From assembly GCF_013170825.1 (NCBI RefSeq), contig NZ_CP033365.1:3360001-3424000 (forward strand): a stretch of 64,000 bases of DNA, written 5' to 3'. The position numbers and the translations under genes were made by a program. Origin of the DNA: Mesorhizobium sp. NZP2298 (lineage in GTDB: Bacteria > Pseudomonadota > Alphaproteobacteria > Rhizobiales > Rhizobiaceae). Positions 51,847 through 62,206 of the stretch are shown one piece after another; position 1 is the first letter of the stretch; each line of letters begins with the position of its first letter. The notes beneath the pieces were generated by a model. The model searched no databases. It was not told the origin of the DNA and was given only the letters and a program-made list of their open reading frames with translations.

Positions 51847-54800
51847 ATGAAGACGGTCTGGCGCATCCTTCGCATTGTTTTTTACACGCTGCTGATCGTG
51901 GTCGCGGGCGCGATCGGCGCTCTCGTCGTCCTGACCAAGACCGAGCACGGACGCGACAATCTCGCCGGTATCATTTCGCGGCTGGCCTCGAGCGACGACC
52001 GCAAGGTCACGGTCAGCGGCATCGACGGCATCTGGTCGGGCGCGCTCAGCGTCGACCATGTCGTGCTGGAAGACCGCAACGGTGCCTGGCTGGTGGCGCG
52101 CAAGGTCGCCGTCGACTGGTCGCCGCTGGCGCTGCTGTCGAAAAGCTTCAGTGCCGACCGCATCGCGGCAGAGCGCGTCGAACTGGCGCGCCTGCCGGTG
52201 GCCGGCACGCAACAGCCGGCGCCGAGCGGCGGCACGACGACATTGCCGGTTTCCATCGACATCAAGCAGATCGACCTGCCGGAAATCGCGCTTGGCCAGC
52301 AACTGGCCGGCAGCGGCATCGCCGAACTCGCCGCCAAGGGGATGCTCAAGGCCGATGCGGCGCCGCTGGCGGTCGAGACCACGCTCAACGTCACCCGCCA
52401 TGACGGCAAGCAAGGCAGTGTCGATGCGAACATCCACTTCGCGCCAGCCGACAACAGGCTCGACCTCAAGCTCAAGGCTTCGGAGCCGGCAGGCGGTATT
52501 ATCGCCAATCTGCTCAAGCTGCCCGATACGCCGCCGGTCGATATAACCGTCTCAGGCACGGGGCCGCTCGCCAACTGGAACGGCATTGCCACGTTCACGG
52601 TAGACGGCGAGATCGTCACTCAGCTGACGGGCCGCCACCAGTCGACCGACAAGGGCAGCCACGTCGAGGCGAAGGGTGACGGCGATTTTGCCCGCTTCCT
52701 GCCGGAGAATTTGAAGTCGCTGTTTGCCGGCAAGACCAGTTTCGATGTCGCGGGCACCGCGACATCGGCCGGCGGCATCAGTGTCGACCGCGCCAGCATC
52801 GAAAGCGATGCCATTCATGGCACAGCGACCGGCATCGCCGATCCGGCCGGTGCCAGCGACCTGTCTGTGGAAATTGCCGCCAAGGGCGCGCCTGTACAGA
52901 TCACCGTGGGAAGTGCCGCGCAACCGATCACGCTGGCGATCAGGAACGCGACCGCGCGTGCGTTCGGCGACGGCAAGGCGCCGATCGTCGACATCGGTGC
53001 CTCGCTGGCTTCGGTGGTGGCGGGCGGCACGCAACTGAACGACCTTGCGGCGCAGATCCATTCCGACGGCTTCGACATCCAGAATCGCTCCGGGCCGGTC
53101 GCCGTCAAGCTGACGGCGGGCGGGTTGAAGACCGACGTGGCGACGCTGGCTCCGCTGGTCACCGGCAAGGTCGATGTCGATCTCGCCGGATCGCTGAGCA
53201 AGGATGCCATCATCATCGACCAGGGCACGCTGCGTTCCGATGCGCTCAATGCCTCCCTGACGATGACGGTGGCACTCGCGGACCTGTCGATGCAGCTCAA
53301 GATGAATGCCGATGCGGTGTCGACCGCCTTGCCGCCGCAGATCAGTTCGGTGCTCGGCGAGCGGGTGAAATTCTCGGCCGCCGCGACGCGCGATCCGCAA
53401 GGGGCCTTCGCCGCCAATTCGATCTCGTTGACCTCCGGGACGCTCAGCGCCAGCGGCACCGCCAGCGCGCAGGGTACCGACATCCAGGCCGACATCAAGG
53501 GCACGCTCGGCGACGTTTCGGTGCTGTCGCCGATGGTCGGCGTGCCGGTTGCCGGCGGCGTCGATTTCGCCCTGTCGGCCAGCGGTTCCAGGACGGCCCC
53601 GGATTTCACCGTCTCCGCCAATAGCGACAGCCTGACGGCCTCGGGCCGCACGGTGAAGGCGATCAAGCTGACGGCAAGCGGCAAGGCCGACATAGCGAGC
53701 CCTTCCGCCGATGTTTCGTTGACGGGCGCCGTCAACGATCAGCCGCTCGACGTCAAGGCGGTGCTGGTGACGAGCGAGGGCAAGCGGTCGATCAACGGCT
53801 TGCTCATCTCGCTGGGCGACAACAAGGTTTCGGGCGACCTGGCACTGGATGACAAGTTCATGCCCCTGGGCACGCTGACGCTCGCAGCACCCGCAATCGA
53901 CCAGTTGGCGGCGCTTGCCGGCCAGGCGGTGACGGGTGATATCAACGGCACCATCAATTTCGCCAAGGACGGCGAGTCGCCGTCGGTCACCATCGATGCC
54001 AAGAGCACCTCGATCGCGCGTGGCGAGGTGACCGCCAAGGCGATCGCCGTCAACGCGCTGATCGCCAACTACCTCAAGGCACCGGCGATCTCGGGCACCA
54101 TCAAGGCTGACTCGGTCACGTCGGGCGCCACCGAGATCAGCGGCATCGGCGTCGACCTGAAGCGCGACGGCGACTGGACCAATTTCACCGGCGGCGCGAC
54201 GATAGCGGGCATTCCAGCGACAGCGGCCGGCCGGGTCAAGATCGCTCAGGGCACCACCAGCGTCGAGATCGCCTCGGGGGAAGCGACGGTCCGCGGCATC
54301 AAGGCGGCGATCGCCCAACCCTCGACACTGACCATCGCCAATGGCACCACCAGCATCGAGAAGCTGGCGCTCGACATTGGTGGCGGCGCGGTGACGTTGT
54401 CGGGCAGCGCCGGCCAGACGCTCGATCTCGCCGCACAGTTCTCGGCGCTGCCAGCGGCGCTTGCCGATGATTTTGCGCCCGGCCTCGATGCCCTGGGTAC
54501 ACTTGGCGGCACGGCGCAAGTGACGGGAACGCCGTCCGCCCCGGAAGTTCGGTTCAGCGCGCAGCTTGCCGGCGCCGAAACCAGCCAGACCCGCCAGGCC
54601 GGGCTTGGCCCGCTCGCGGTCGATGCGGCCGGCAGCTACACCTTGGCTGGCGGCATCGTCCTCGATCATGCGACACTGTCCGGCGACAAGATTTCCGGCA
54701 CGGCCGCCGGCACCATCAATCCGAACGGCGCCAGCGATTTTGCCCTGGATCTCACCTCATCCGGCCCCAGCCTGCCGCTGACCGTCGGCAGTGCCGATAG

Positions 54801-57800
54801 CCCTGTGAAGATCGAGGTCAAGTCCTTGTCGGCAAAGGTGGCGGGGGAGAGCACGAAGGCTCGCCTGGATGTCTCCGCGATCCTGCCTTCGGTCGTCACC
54901 AGCCCGGCGAAGGTGGACGGACTTGTCCTGGCGCTGCATTCCGATGCGTTCGATCTCAAGAACCGCGCCGGAGCGGTTTCCGGCACGGTGTCGGTGGACA
55001 AGGTCGGCCTCGACAATGCGGCGATCGCGCCGCTGATCGCCGGCAAGGTCACGGCCGCTCTCAATGCCCGGCTGAGCGCCGATTCCGTCGCGATCGACAG
55101 CGGCTCGCTCAAAAGCGATGCGCTCAACAGCCAGGTTGCCGGACAGGTATCGCTGCGCGACGGCGCCATCGACCTCAAGCTCAATGCGGATGCTCCGTCA
55201 TCGGCCTTGCCGGCCGCGGCACGCGGCTTGCTTGGTGAACGGGCGCAGATCAGCGCCACGCTGAAGCGCGATCCCAACGGCAGCATCAATGTCGATGGGC
55301 TGAAGCTGGTCTCTGGCGCGCTGACCGCCGGCGGGCAAGCCAGCCTTGCCGACAACAAGCTGGCCGCCGACATCAAAGGCGCGCTGAGCGACATCTCACT
55401 GCTATCCAAGGACGCCAAGGGCGCCATTGCCTTCGCGCTGAACGCTCAGGGGCCGGCCATCGCCCCCGACCTGTCGCTGACCATCAACAGCGATCGGCTG
55501 CTGGTGGCGGAGCGCGAGATCACCGGGCTGAAGCTCATCGCCACCGGCAAGGCCGATGCCGCCAACCCGGCGGCGAATGTGCAGTTGACCGGCAATGTCG
55601 CGGGACAGGCCCTGCAGGGCAGCGCGGTGCTGGCGACGGCGGATGGCAAGAGCGCCATCAACGGTCTGCTCCTGTCGCTGGGCCAGAATAAGATCTCCGG
55701 CGATCTGGCGCTGGACGACAAGTTCGTGCCCGAGGGCACGATCTCGCTCGACCTGCCCGATATCGGCCCGCTCGCCGCGCTGGCACTGGAAAAGGCCGAA
55801 GGCGACGTGCGTGGCACGATCGCCTTTACGAAGAATGGCGCCGCACCCCAGGTTGCCATCAAGGTGGCCACCGCCTCGATCACGCGCGGCGACCTGCAGG
55901 CGAAGGCCGTCTCCATCGATGCGCTGATCGCCAACTATCTCGCCGCTCCAGTCATTTCGGGCAAGATCCGCGCCGACAGCGTCATATCAGGCGGCACCGT
56001 GATCAGCGGCATCGATGTCGATCTGAAGCGCGATGGCGACTGGACCGGCTTTTCCGGCGGCGCCACGGTCAAGGGCATTCCGGCCAAGGCCGCGGGCCGC
56101 GTGAAGGTGGCCAATGGCACGACCACGATCGAGCTCGCCTCGGGCCAGGCGACCGTCCAGGGCATCAAGGCGGCGATCGCCCAGGCGTCGACCGTCAGCA
56201 TCGCCAACGGCACGACGACGCTCGACCGGCTGGTGCTCAATCTCGGCGGCGGCACGGCGACGGTGACCGGCAAGGTCGGGCAGACGCTCGACATCAACGC
56301 GACGCTGGCGCGGGTGCCGATGTCGCTCGCCAACAGTTTCTCGCCGGGCCTCGATGCTGCCGGTTCGATTTCAGGCACGGTGAAGGTGACCGGCGCGCCG
56401 GCCAGTCCGGCCGTGGCCTTCAACATCGACGCGACCGGCGTGCAGACGTCGCAGACCCGCGGCGCCGGGGTCGGCGCGGTAAGCGTTTCCTCGTCCGGCA
56501 CGTTTGCCGGCAACAAGCTGACCTTCAACGCCAATGTCAGCGACGGCGCCGGACTTGGCCTCAAGGGCGGCGGCACGGTGACGACGGCGGGCACGCCGGC
56601 GCTCGTGCTCGACTTCAATGGCGCCGTGCCATTCGGCCTCCTCAGCCAGAAGCTTGCCGCGCAAGGCCTGGCACTGACGGGAACCGCCAATGTCAACGTC
56701 CAGGTGCGTGGCCCCGCGACGTCGCCTGTCATCGGCGGCAGCGTCAGCACCTCCGGTGCGCGGCTTGTCGATGCGCGCTCGGGCCTGGCCGTCAACGATC
56801 TCACGGCCGACGTCTCGATCGGCGGCGGCGTCGCCAGGATCAACCGGCTGACCGGAACGCTGTCGACGCGCGGCAGCCTGTCGGCGAGCGGCACGGTCGG
56901 CATCGACCCGGCGCAAGGCTTCCCGGCCGACCTTTCGATCAAGCTGACCGACGGCCGCTATACGGATGGACGCGTTGTGACCGCCAATCTCGGCGGCGAC
57001 CTGACGATCAAGGGGCCGCTGACAGCGGCACCGGTGATTGCCGGTACCGTCAATCTCGCCAAGACCGTCATCACGGTTCCGGACAAATTGCCGGGCTCGC
57101 TCTCGGCGCTCGACGTCAAGCACAAGAACGCGCCAAGCGCCGTCAAGGCGCAGGACAAGGCGCTGCGCCCGGCGACGGCCAGCGGCAAGAGCGGCGGCAG
57201 CGGTCTCGCGCTCGATGTCACCGTCAACGCGCCGAACCAGATCTTCATCCAGGGCAGGGGCGTCGATGCCGAACTCGGCGGCTCGCTCCGCCTGACCGGC
57301 CCGGCCTCGTCACCGCAGGCGGTCGGCACCTTCACCCTGCAGCGCGGCCGGCTGTCGATCCTGGGCAAGCGGCTGACCTTCACCGAGGGCACCGTTGGCT
57401 TCTCCGGCTCGCTGGTGCCCTATCTCAACCTGACGGCGACAACGACGACGACCGGCGCCACCGTCACCATCGTGGTGTCGGGCGAGGCGACCAACCCGAA
57501 ATTCACCTTCTCCTCGGTGCCGGCGCTGCCCGAGGACGAGGTGCTGGCGCAACTGATCTTCGGCCGCTCGATGTCGAACCTGTCGCCGCTGCAGATCGCG
57601 CAGCTTGCCGAAGCCGCCGCGCAACTGGCCGGCGTCGGCGGCTCGACCTCGCTGCTCGAAAACCTGCGCAGTGCCATAGGGGTCGACGATCTCGATGTGA
57701 CCACGGACAGTCAGGGCGGGACGGCGGTCTCGGCCGGCAAATACCTGAACGACCGCACCTATGTGACCATCCAGAAGGGCGACAAGCCGGGTTCGGGCAA

Positions 57801-57903
57801 GGCGACCATCGACCTCAATGTCGGGCGTGGCGTCAAGTTGCGCGGCGAGGCGACGGACGCCGGCGAGGCCAAGGGCGGCATCTTCTACGAAAAGGAATAT
57901 TGA
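51847..57903 (+). CDS. tamB: Translocation and assembly module protein TamB
   Basis: A 2018-residue protein with an N-terminal membrane anchor (ILRIVFYTLLIVVAGAIGAL) and a very long beta-rich AsmA/TamB periplasmic region. The last 400 or so residues are the TamB (DUF490) domain, including ALPEDEVLAQLIFGRSMSNL and ending with a Phe-Tyr-rich strand. It forms a beta-groove that links the membranes and works with TamA. Most TamB proteins are about 1250-1600 residues; this one is longer because residues about 314-1560 consist of two tandem copies of a 620-residue unit. The ATG at 51847 starts 1 base after the tamA stop. Confidence 0.93.
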   Translation: MKTVWRILRIVFYTLLIVVAGAIGALVVLTKTEHGRDNLAGIISRLASSDDRKVTVSGIDGIWSGALSVDHVVLEDRNGAWLVARKVAVDWSPLALLSKSFSADRIAAERVELARLPVAGTQQPAPSGGTTTLPVSIDIKQIDLPEIALGQQLAGSGIAELAAKGMLKADAAPLAVETTLNVTRHDGKQGSVDANIHFAPADNRLDLKLKASEPAGGIIANLLKLPDTPPVDITVSGTGPLANWNGIATFTVDGEIVTQLTGRHQSTDKGSHVEAKGDGDFARFLPENLKSLFAGKTSFDVAGTATSAGGISVDRASIESDAIHGTATGIADPAGASDLSVEIAAKGAPVQITVGSAAQPITLAIRNATARAFGDGKAPIVDIGASLASVVAGGTQLNDLAAQIHSDGFDIQNRSGPVAVKLTAGGLKTDVATLAPLVTGKVDVDLAGSLSKDAIIIDQGTLRSDALNASLTMTVALADLSMQLKMNADAVSTALPPQISSVLGERVKFSAAATRDPQGAFAANSISLTSGTLSASGTASAQGTDIQADIKGTLGDVSVLSPMVGVPVAGGVDFALSASGSRTAPDFTVSANSDSLTASGRTVKAIKLTASGKADIASPSADVSLTGAVNDQPLDVKAVLVTSEGKRSINGLLISLGDNKVSGDLALDDKFMPLGTLTLAAPAIDQLAALAGQAVTGDINGTINFAKDGESPSVTIDAKSTSIARGEVTAKAIAVNALIANYLKAPAISGTIKADSVTSGATEISGIGVDLKRDGDWTNFTGGATIAGIPATAAGRVKIAQGTTSVEIASGEATVRGIKAAIAQPSTLTIANGTTSIEKLALDIGGGAVTLSGSAGQTLDLAAQFSALPAALADDFAPGLDALGTLGGTAQVTGTPSAPEVRFSAQLAGAETSQTRQAGLGPLAVDAAGSYTLAGGIVLDHATLSGDKISGTAAGTINPNGASDFALDLTSSGPSLPLTVGSADSPVKIEVKSLSAKVAGESTKARLDVSAILPSVVTSPAKVDGLVLALHSDAFDLKNRAGAVSGTVSVDKVGLDNAAIAPLIAGKVTAALNARLSADSVAIDSGSLKSDALNSQVAGQVSLRDGAIDLKLNADAPSSALPAAARGLLGERAQISATLKRDPNGSINVDGLKLVSGALTAGGQASLADNKLAADIKGALSDISLLSKDAKGAIAFALNAQGPAIAPDLSLTINSDRLLVAEREITGLKLIATGKADAANPAANVQLTGNVAGQALQGSAVLATADGKSAINGLLLSLGQNKISGDLALDDKFVPEGTISLDLPDIGPLAALALEKAEGDVRGTIAFTKNGAAPQVAIKVATASITRGDLQAKAVSIDALIANYLAAPVISGKIRADSVISGGTVISGIDVDLKRDGDWTGFSGGATVKGIPAKAAGRVKVANGTTTIELASGQATVQGIKAAIAQASTVSIANGTTTLDRLVLNLGGGTATVTGKVGQTLDINATLARVPMSLANSFSPGLDAAGSISGTVKVTGAPASPAVAFNIDATGVQTSQTRGAGVGAVSVSSSGTFAGNKLTFNANVSDGAGLGLKGGGTVTTAGTPALVLDFNGAVPFGLLSQKLAAQGLALTGTANVNVQVRGPATSPVIGGSVSTSGARLVDARSGLAVNDLTADVSIGGGVARINRLTGTLSTRGSLSASGTVGIDPAQGFPADLSIKLTDGRYTDGRVVTANLGGDLTIKGPLTAAPVIAGTVNLAKTVITVPDKLPGSLSALDVKHKNAPSAVKAQDKALRPATASGKSGGSGLALDVTVNAPNQIFIQGRGVDAELGGSLRLTGPASSPQAVGTFTLQRGRLSILGKRLTFTEGTVGFSGSLVPYLNLTATTTTTGATVTIVVSGEATNPKFTFSSVPALPEDEVLAQLIFGRSMSNLSPLQIAQLAEAAAQLAGVGGSTSLLENLRSAIGVDDLDVTTDSQGGTAVSAGKYLNDRTYVTIQKGDKPGSGKATIDLNVGRGVKLRGEATDAGEAKGGIFYEKEY
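52786..56520 (+). repeat. Tandem duplication inside tamB
   Basis: Copy 1 runs from about 52786 to 54663 and copy 2 from about 54664 to 56520. Matching landmarks: INGLLISLG (53791) against INGLLLSLG (55657) and DGDWT (54166) against DGDWT (56032) are both offset by exactly 1866 bases (622 codons). The upstream landmarks VDRAS and LDHAT are offset by 1878, so a four-codon indel lies between. Edges are approximate. Confidence 0.85.
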
Positions 57904-57930
57904 GAGGCTGGCCCTCACCATGGCCGCGAC

Positions 57931-57953
57931 TGGCGCTGTCGTAACCAGCGCCA
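57931..57953 (+). terminator. Hairpin after tamB
   Basis: TGGCGCTG (57931-57938), loop TCGTAAC with one flanking base, CAGCGCCA (57946-57953). It lies 28 bases after the tamB stop. Only a weak T-rich stretch follows (GTCTCAGTTTAAT). The rest of 57904-58146 is leader of the peptide operon, ending in GGGAG before the ATG. Confidence 0.5.
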
Positions 57954-58146
57954 ATGTCTCAGTTTAATCGCCTTGGGAGGAATCTGGGCGCACTAGCAAT
58001 TTTGCGTCAAGACTGTCGCTATCGCGCGTACCGCTCCCTTTTCAAAGTTGCACATTCGCTAACATGTTCCCAATCCAAGCCATCTTTGACATCATGGCCT
58101 GGATGCGGAATGTTAATCGGCGGAAAGCCAACAATGGGAGTTAGTC

Positions 58147-59805
58147 ATGACAATCTATAAAAGTAACGGCGACAGCGTTCCGGATCACATCCTGGCCATG
58201 GCCGAAGAAGCCAAGGCAGGAACAGTGGACCGCCGCGAATTCCTGGCGCTTGCCAGCGTCTTCGGCGCGTCGACGGCCATGGCTTACGGTCTGCTCGGCC
58301 TTGCCGCTCCAACGCCGGCCAGGGCCGAGGACGTGCAAGGCAAGAAGGGCGGCGTGATCAAGGTCGCCATGTCGGTCAAGGATCCCAAGGATCCGCGCAC
58401 GGCGGACTGGTCAGAGATTTCCAATGCCGAGCGCCAGGCGCTCGAACCGCTGGTGAAATACACCAAGGAGTACACCTTCGCGCCGTACCTGCTGGCGAGC
58501 TGGGACATCAACGACGACGCCACCGAATACACGCTGCATGTGCGGCCGGGCGTCGAATGGAACAATGGCGACAAGTTCACGGCCGACGACGTGATCTACA
58601 ATTTCACCCGCTGGGCCGACAAGTCCGCCGAAGGCAACTCGATGCCGGGACGCCTTGGCAGCCTCGTCGATGATACGACCAAGAAGCTGCGCGAAGGCTC
58701 GATCGTCAAGGTTGACGACATGACGGTCAAGCTCAAGCTGACCAAGCCGGATATCGCCATCATCCCGAACCTGTGCGACTATCCCGGCCTCATCGTCCAC
58801 AAGACCTTCGACGAGAAGGGCGCGAACTTCAAGAACTGCCCGATCGGCACCGGTCCGTTCGAACTCGTATCCTACGACGTCGGTCAGAAGGTCGTCTACA
58901 AGCGCCGCACGACCGGCAAGTGGTGGCAGGGCGAGGCCTTCCTCGACGGCGTCGAGTTCATCGACTACGGCACCGATCCGGCCGCGACGGTTTCAGCCTT
59001 CGAATCGGGCGAAGTGCACACCAACCACGAGACGACCGCCGACTACGTCAAGATCATCGAAGGCGTCGGCGCGCCGGCCTCGGAAGTTGTGACCGCGGCC
59101 ACCGTGGTGTCGCGTTTCAACGTCAACGCCAAGCCTTATGGCGACCAGAAGGTGCGTCAGGCGATGTGCCTGGCCGTCGACAATTCGGTGGTGCTGCAGC
59201 TTGGTTACGGCAACGCCGGAACGCCGGCCGAAAACCACCATGTCGCGCCGATCCATCCGGAATATGTCGAACTGCCGAAGATCAAGCGCGACATCGCCAA
59301 GGCCAAGCAGATGCTGACGGAAGCCGGCGTGATCGATTTCGAGCACGAACTGATCAGCAATGACGAGGATTACCACAAGAACACCACGGACGCGATCGCG
59401 GCCCAGCTGCGCGAGGCCGGCATCAAGGTGAAGCGCACCGTGCTGCCGAGCTCGACCTTCTGGAACGACTGGACGAAGTATCCGTTCTCGGAAACCAACT
59501 GGAACATGCGTCCGCTGGGCATCCAGGTCATCGCCATCGCCTATCGCAGCGGTGAAGCCTGGAACGAGACGGCCTATGCCAATCCGGAGTTCGACAAGAA
59601 GGTCAACGAGGCGCTCGGGATCGCCGATGCGGAGAAGCGCAAGGTGGTGATGAAGGATATCGAGCAGATGCTGCAGGATTCCGGCATCATCATCCAGCCC
59701 TACTGGCGCAAGCTCTACATCAACATCAAGCCCGAGGTGAAGAACCACTCGATGCACCCCACCTACGAGCACGACTTCGGCAAGGTCTGGCTCGATCAGG
59801 CGTGA
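58147..59805 (+). CDS. ABC transporter substrate-binding protein (peptide/DppA type)
   Basis: A 552-residue family 5 binding protein. The long N-terminus contains [15 protein letters not shown] followed by a hydrophobic stretch and ARA, which fits a Tat signal (twin Arg then Phe-Leu), so it may be exported folded. The mature part has the DppA layout: [21 protein letters not shown] and [20 protein letters not shown] are conserved family segments. The next genes encode matching permeases and ATPase. The peptide or other ligand is unknown. Confidence 0.9.
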   Translation: MTIYKSNGDSVPDHILAMAEEAKAGTVDRREFLALASVFGASTAMAYGLLGLAAPTPARAEDVQGKKGGVIKVAMSVKDPKDPRTADWSEISNAERQALEPLVKYTKEYTFAPYLLASWDINDDATEYTLHVRPGVEWNNGDKFTADDVIYNFTRWADKSAEGNSMPGRLGSLVDDTTKKLREGSIVKVDDMTVKLKLTKPDIAIIPNLCDYPGLIVHKTFDEKGANFKNCPIGTGPFELVSYDVGQKVVYKRRTTGKWWQGEAFLDGVEFIDYGTDPAATVSAFESGEVHTNHETTADYVKIIEGVGAPASEVVTAATVVSRFNVNAKPYGDQKVRQAMCLAVDNSVVLQLGYGNAGTPAENHHVAPIHPEYVELPKIKRDIAKAKQMLTEAGVIDFEHELISNDEDYHKNTTDAIAAQLREAGIKVKRTVLPSSTFWNDWTKYPFSETNWNMRPLGIQVIAIAYRSGEAWNETAYANPEFDKKVNEALGIADAEKRKVVMKDIEQMLQDSGIIIQPYWRKLYINIKPEVKNHSMHPTYEHDFGKVWLDQA

Positions 59806-59818
59806 CTCACAGCTTGAT

Positions 59819-59886
59819 GAATGCGAAGGGCGCACGTCCCTTCGCATTCGCAGGATCGCCGCCGTTGCATGAGATGCAGCGGCGGC
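59819..59886 (+). terminator. Two tandem hairpins after binding-protein gene
   Basis: GAATGCGAAGGG (59819-59830) pairs perfectly with CCCTTCGCATTC (59838-59849). GCCGCCGTTGCAT (59858-59870) pairs with ATGCAGCGGCGGC (59874-59886) allowing one G-T. They begin 13 bases after the stop and precede the permease genes. No T-run follows, so attenuation or mRNA protection is more likely than full termination. Confidence 0.65.
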
Positions 59887-59954
59887 GTGATGTCACAAGG
59901 TTTTCGTCACAGGGTTGACCATATGACCCCAACCCGGCCGGCAGGGGGGCACAC

Positions 59955-60989
59955 ATGTTCTCATTCATCATCAGACGCATCGGCACAATCCTGCTCACGA
60001 TGCTGTGCCTGACGCTGGTCGTCTTCTTCCTCGTCAATCTCGAACCCAATCTGAAGAAGCTGGCGATCAGCCAGACCGAAATGCACACATCGGCCGATCA
60101 GCTCGAAAGCTGGCTGGTCAACCATGGCTACCGCCAGAACTTCTTCTCGCGCTATGGCCAGTGGCTCGGCGTCCTGCCCAAACAGCCGATCACCGATCCG
60201 GCGACCGGCAAGACGACGCAGCGCTTCACCTTCTGCAACGACCCGACCGTGCCGACATTCTCCGGCGTGATCGAGGGCGATTTCGGCTGCTCGACCAAGT
60301 TCAAGACCACGGTCGCGGCCAAGCTGTTCCCGGCGCTCGGCGCCACCGGCATCCTGATGTTCTGGGTGCTGGTGGTGATGGTGCCGGTTTCACTGCTGAT
60401 CGGCATTCTCGCCGGCATGCGCGAGGGTTCACGAACAGACCGGGTGCTTTCCGTCGCCTCGATCGCCTCGACGGCGACGCCTGAATATGTGTCGGGCGTC
60501 ATCTTCACCGTCGTCTTCGCCTCCTGGCTCGGCTGGCTGAACGGCTCGGCCGCCTCGGCGAGCCAGGGCATCACCTTCTACAATTTCACGCTGCCGGTGA
60601 TCACGCTGGCGATCTACGGCATCGGCTACATCGCGCGCATGACGCGCGCCTCGATGGTCGAGGTGATGACGCAGCAATATATCCGCACCGCGCGGTTGAA
60701 GGGCCTTTCCTTCCGCGGCGTGGTGGTCAAGCACGCGCTGCGCAACGCGCTGATAGCGCCCTTCACCGTCATCATGCTGCAGTTTCCCTGGCTGCTCACC
60801 GGCGTCGTCATCGTAGAGGTCATGTTCCGCTACCAGGGCTTCGGCTACACGCTGGTCGAGGCCGCCGGCAACAACGACATCGATCTCTTGCTCGGCTGTT
60901 CGCTGGTCTCGGTGTTCATCGTCCTGATCACACAGCTCATTTCCGATGTCGGCTACGCGTTCCTCAATCCGCGCATCCGGGTTCAGTAG
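59955..60989 (+). CDS. Peptide ABC transporter permease (DppB type)
   Basis: A 344-residue inner-membrane permease. It opens FIIRRIGTILLTMLCLTLVV, the DppB start, and has the EAA loop YIRTARLKGLSFRGVVVKHA. It carries a long periplasmic loop of over 80 residues after the first span (around NHGYRQNFFSRYGQWLGVLP) with two Cys that could form a disulfide. The next permease starts 11 bases after its stop. Confidence 0.92.
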   Translation: MFSFIIRRIGTILLTMLCLTLVVFFLVNLEPNLKKLAISQTEMHTSADQLESWLVNHGYRQNFFSRYGQWLGVLPKQPITDPATGKTTQRFTFCNDPTVPTFSGVIEGDFGCSTKFKTTVAAKLFPALGATGILMFWVLVVMVPVSLLIGILAGMREGSRTDRVLSVASIASTATPEYVSGVIFTVVFASWLGWLNGSAASASQGITFYNFTLPVITLAIYGIGYIARMTRASMVEVMTQQYIRTARLKGLSFRGVVVKHALRNALIAPFTVIMLQFPWLLTGVVIVEVMFRYQGFGYTLVEAAGNNDIDLLLGCSLVSVFIVLITQLISDVGYAFLNPRIRVQ

Positions 60990-61000
60990 GGAGAAGGCGC

Positions 61001-62158
61001 ATGCAAGCTCAATATATCGGCGCCTCCACCATCATCCTCGAAGTGCTGTGGCGCTTCTGGCCGGTCTGGGTCGCGCTCGCCATCGTCATGGGGGCGAGCT
61101 TTCTCTACAAGAAGAAGCTGGCGCTCTATGGCCAGCTTTTCGACAGCGGCGTCGGCATAGCGGGTGTCTTCATCTGCCTGTTCTGGCTGTTCACGGCGAT
61201 CTTCGCCTCGACCATCTCGCCGTTCGACCCGCTGGGCCAGATCCCGATCATGAAGGACACGCTGCCTGGCGCCATCGAGCCGCAATCGGGGCTCGTCTAT
61301 CTCTTCGGCGGCGACAAGCTTGCGCGCGACGTGTTTTCGCGCATGGTCTACGGCAGCCAGATCGTGCTGATCATCGCCCCGGCGGCAACCGGTTTCGCGC
61401 TGATGGTCGGCATCACGCTCGGCCTGCCGGCCGGCTATTACGGCGGCAAGATCGATTCCATCCTGTCGTTCCTGGCCAACCTCGTGCTGGCCTTCCCGGT
61501 CATCCTGTTGTTCTACCTGCTGGTGACGCCGGGGATCATGGACACGCCGATCCCCTATGCGCTGGCCGGTGTCTTCTTTCTGTTTCCGATCATCTTCTTC
61601 AGCGTGCTGTTCTGGACACGCTACAAGAACCGGCCGGACCGGATCTACATCCTGCTCGGCCTGACGCTGATCGTAGGCGGCTGGATCTATCTCGGCCTTG
61701 TCTTCGACAGGGACCCGCTGCACATCGTGCATATCGACCCCAACCAGCTCAACATCTTCGTGGCGGTGGTGTTCGCCTCCAGCCCCGGCGTGTTCCGCAT
61801 CGTGCGCGGCCTGGTGATGGACATCAAGACGCGCGACTATGTGGCGGCGGCGCAGACGCGCGGTGAATCACCCTGGTACATCATGCTGTGGGAGATCCTG
61901 CCGAATGCGCGGGGTCCGCTGATCGTCGATGCCTGCCTGCGCATCGGCTACACCACGATCCTGCTCGGGACGCTCGGCTATTTCGGCCTCGGCCTGGCAC
62001 CGGAAAGCCCCGACTGGGGCACGGCGATCAAGGATGCCAGCCGGCTCCTGCGCTCCTTCATCCACCCAGCGCTGCCCCCGACGATCGCGCTGATGTCGTT
62101 CGTGCTGGGGCTCAACCTGCTGGCCGATTCGCTGCGCGAGCAATCGATGAAAGACTGA
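61001..62158 (+). CDS. Peptide ABC transporter permease, enlarged DppC type
   Basis: A 385-residue permease, against about 300 for most DppC proteins. The extra length comes from an N-terminal hydrophobic segment (LEVLWRFWPVWVALAIVMGA) and an insertion near the middle (PIIFFSVLFWTRYKNRPDRI then ILLGLTLIVGGWIYLGLVF) that could add two spans. The EAA-type loop DYVAAAQTRGESPWYIMLWE and the end GLNLLADSLRE are conserved. It pairs with the DppB-type protein upstream. Confidence 0.9.
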   Translation: MQAQYIGASTIILEVLWRFWPVWVALAIVMGASFLYKKKLALYGQLFDSGVGIAGVFICLFWLFTAIFASTISPFDPLGQIPIMKDTLPGAIEPQSGLVYLFGGDKLARDVFSRMVYGSQIVLIIAPAATGFALMVGITLGLPAGYYGGKIDSILSFLANLVLAFPVILLFYLLVTPGIMDTPIPYALAGVFFLFPIIFFSVLFWTRYKNRPDRIYILLGLTLIVGGWIYLGLVFDRDPLHIVHIDPNQLNIFVAVVFASSPGVFRIVRGLVMDIKTRDYVAAAQTRGESPWYIMLWEILPNARGPLIVDACLRIGYTTILLGTLGYFGLGLAPESPDWGTAIKDASRLLRSFIHPALPPTIALMSFVLGLNLLADSLREQSMKD

Positions 62159-62200
62159 TTGACGGGCCTTGGCCCGCCTCTGGTATAATTTGGATTGGAG
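62159..62200 (+). promoter_or_regulatory. Possible internal promoter before ATPase gene
   Basis: TTGACG (62159-62164) and TGGTATAAT (extended -10, TATAAT at 62184-62189) are spaced by 19 bases. CGGGCC/GGCCCG at 62163-62176 forms a tight hairpin between them. GGAG at 62197-62200 is the ribosome site. The -10 is an exact consensus, but the spacer is long. Confidence 0.45.
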
Positions 62201-62206
62201 CGACCC

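Noticed and set aside
52552..54669. A 705-residue minus-strand frame inside tamB
   Set aside because: Antisense of a low-complexity beta-repeat region; no recognisable domain.
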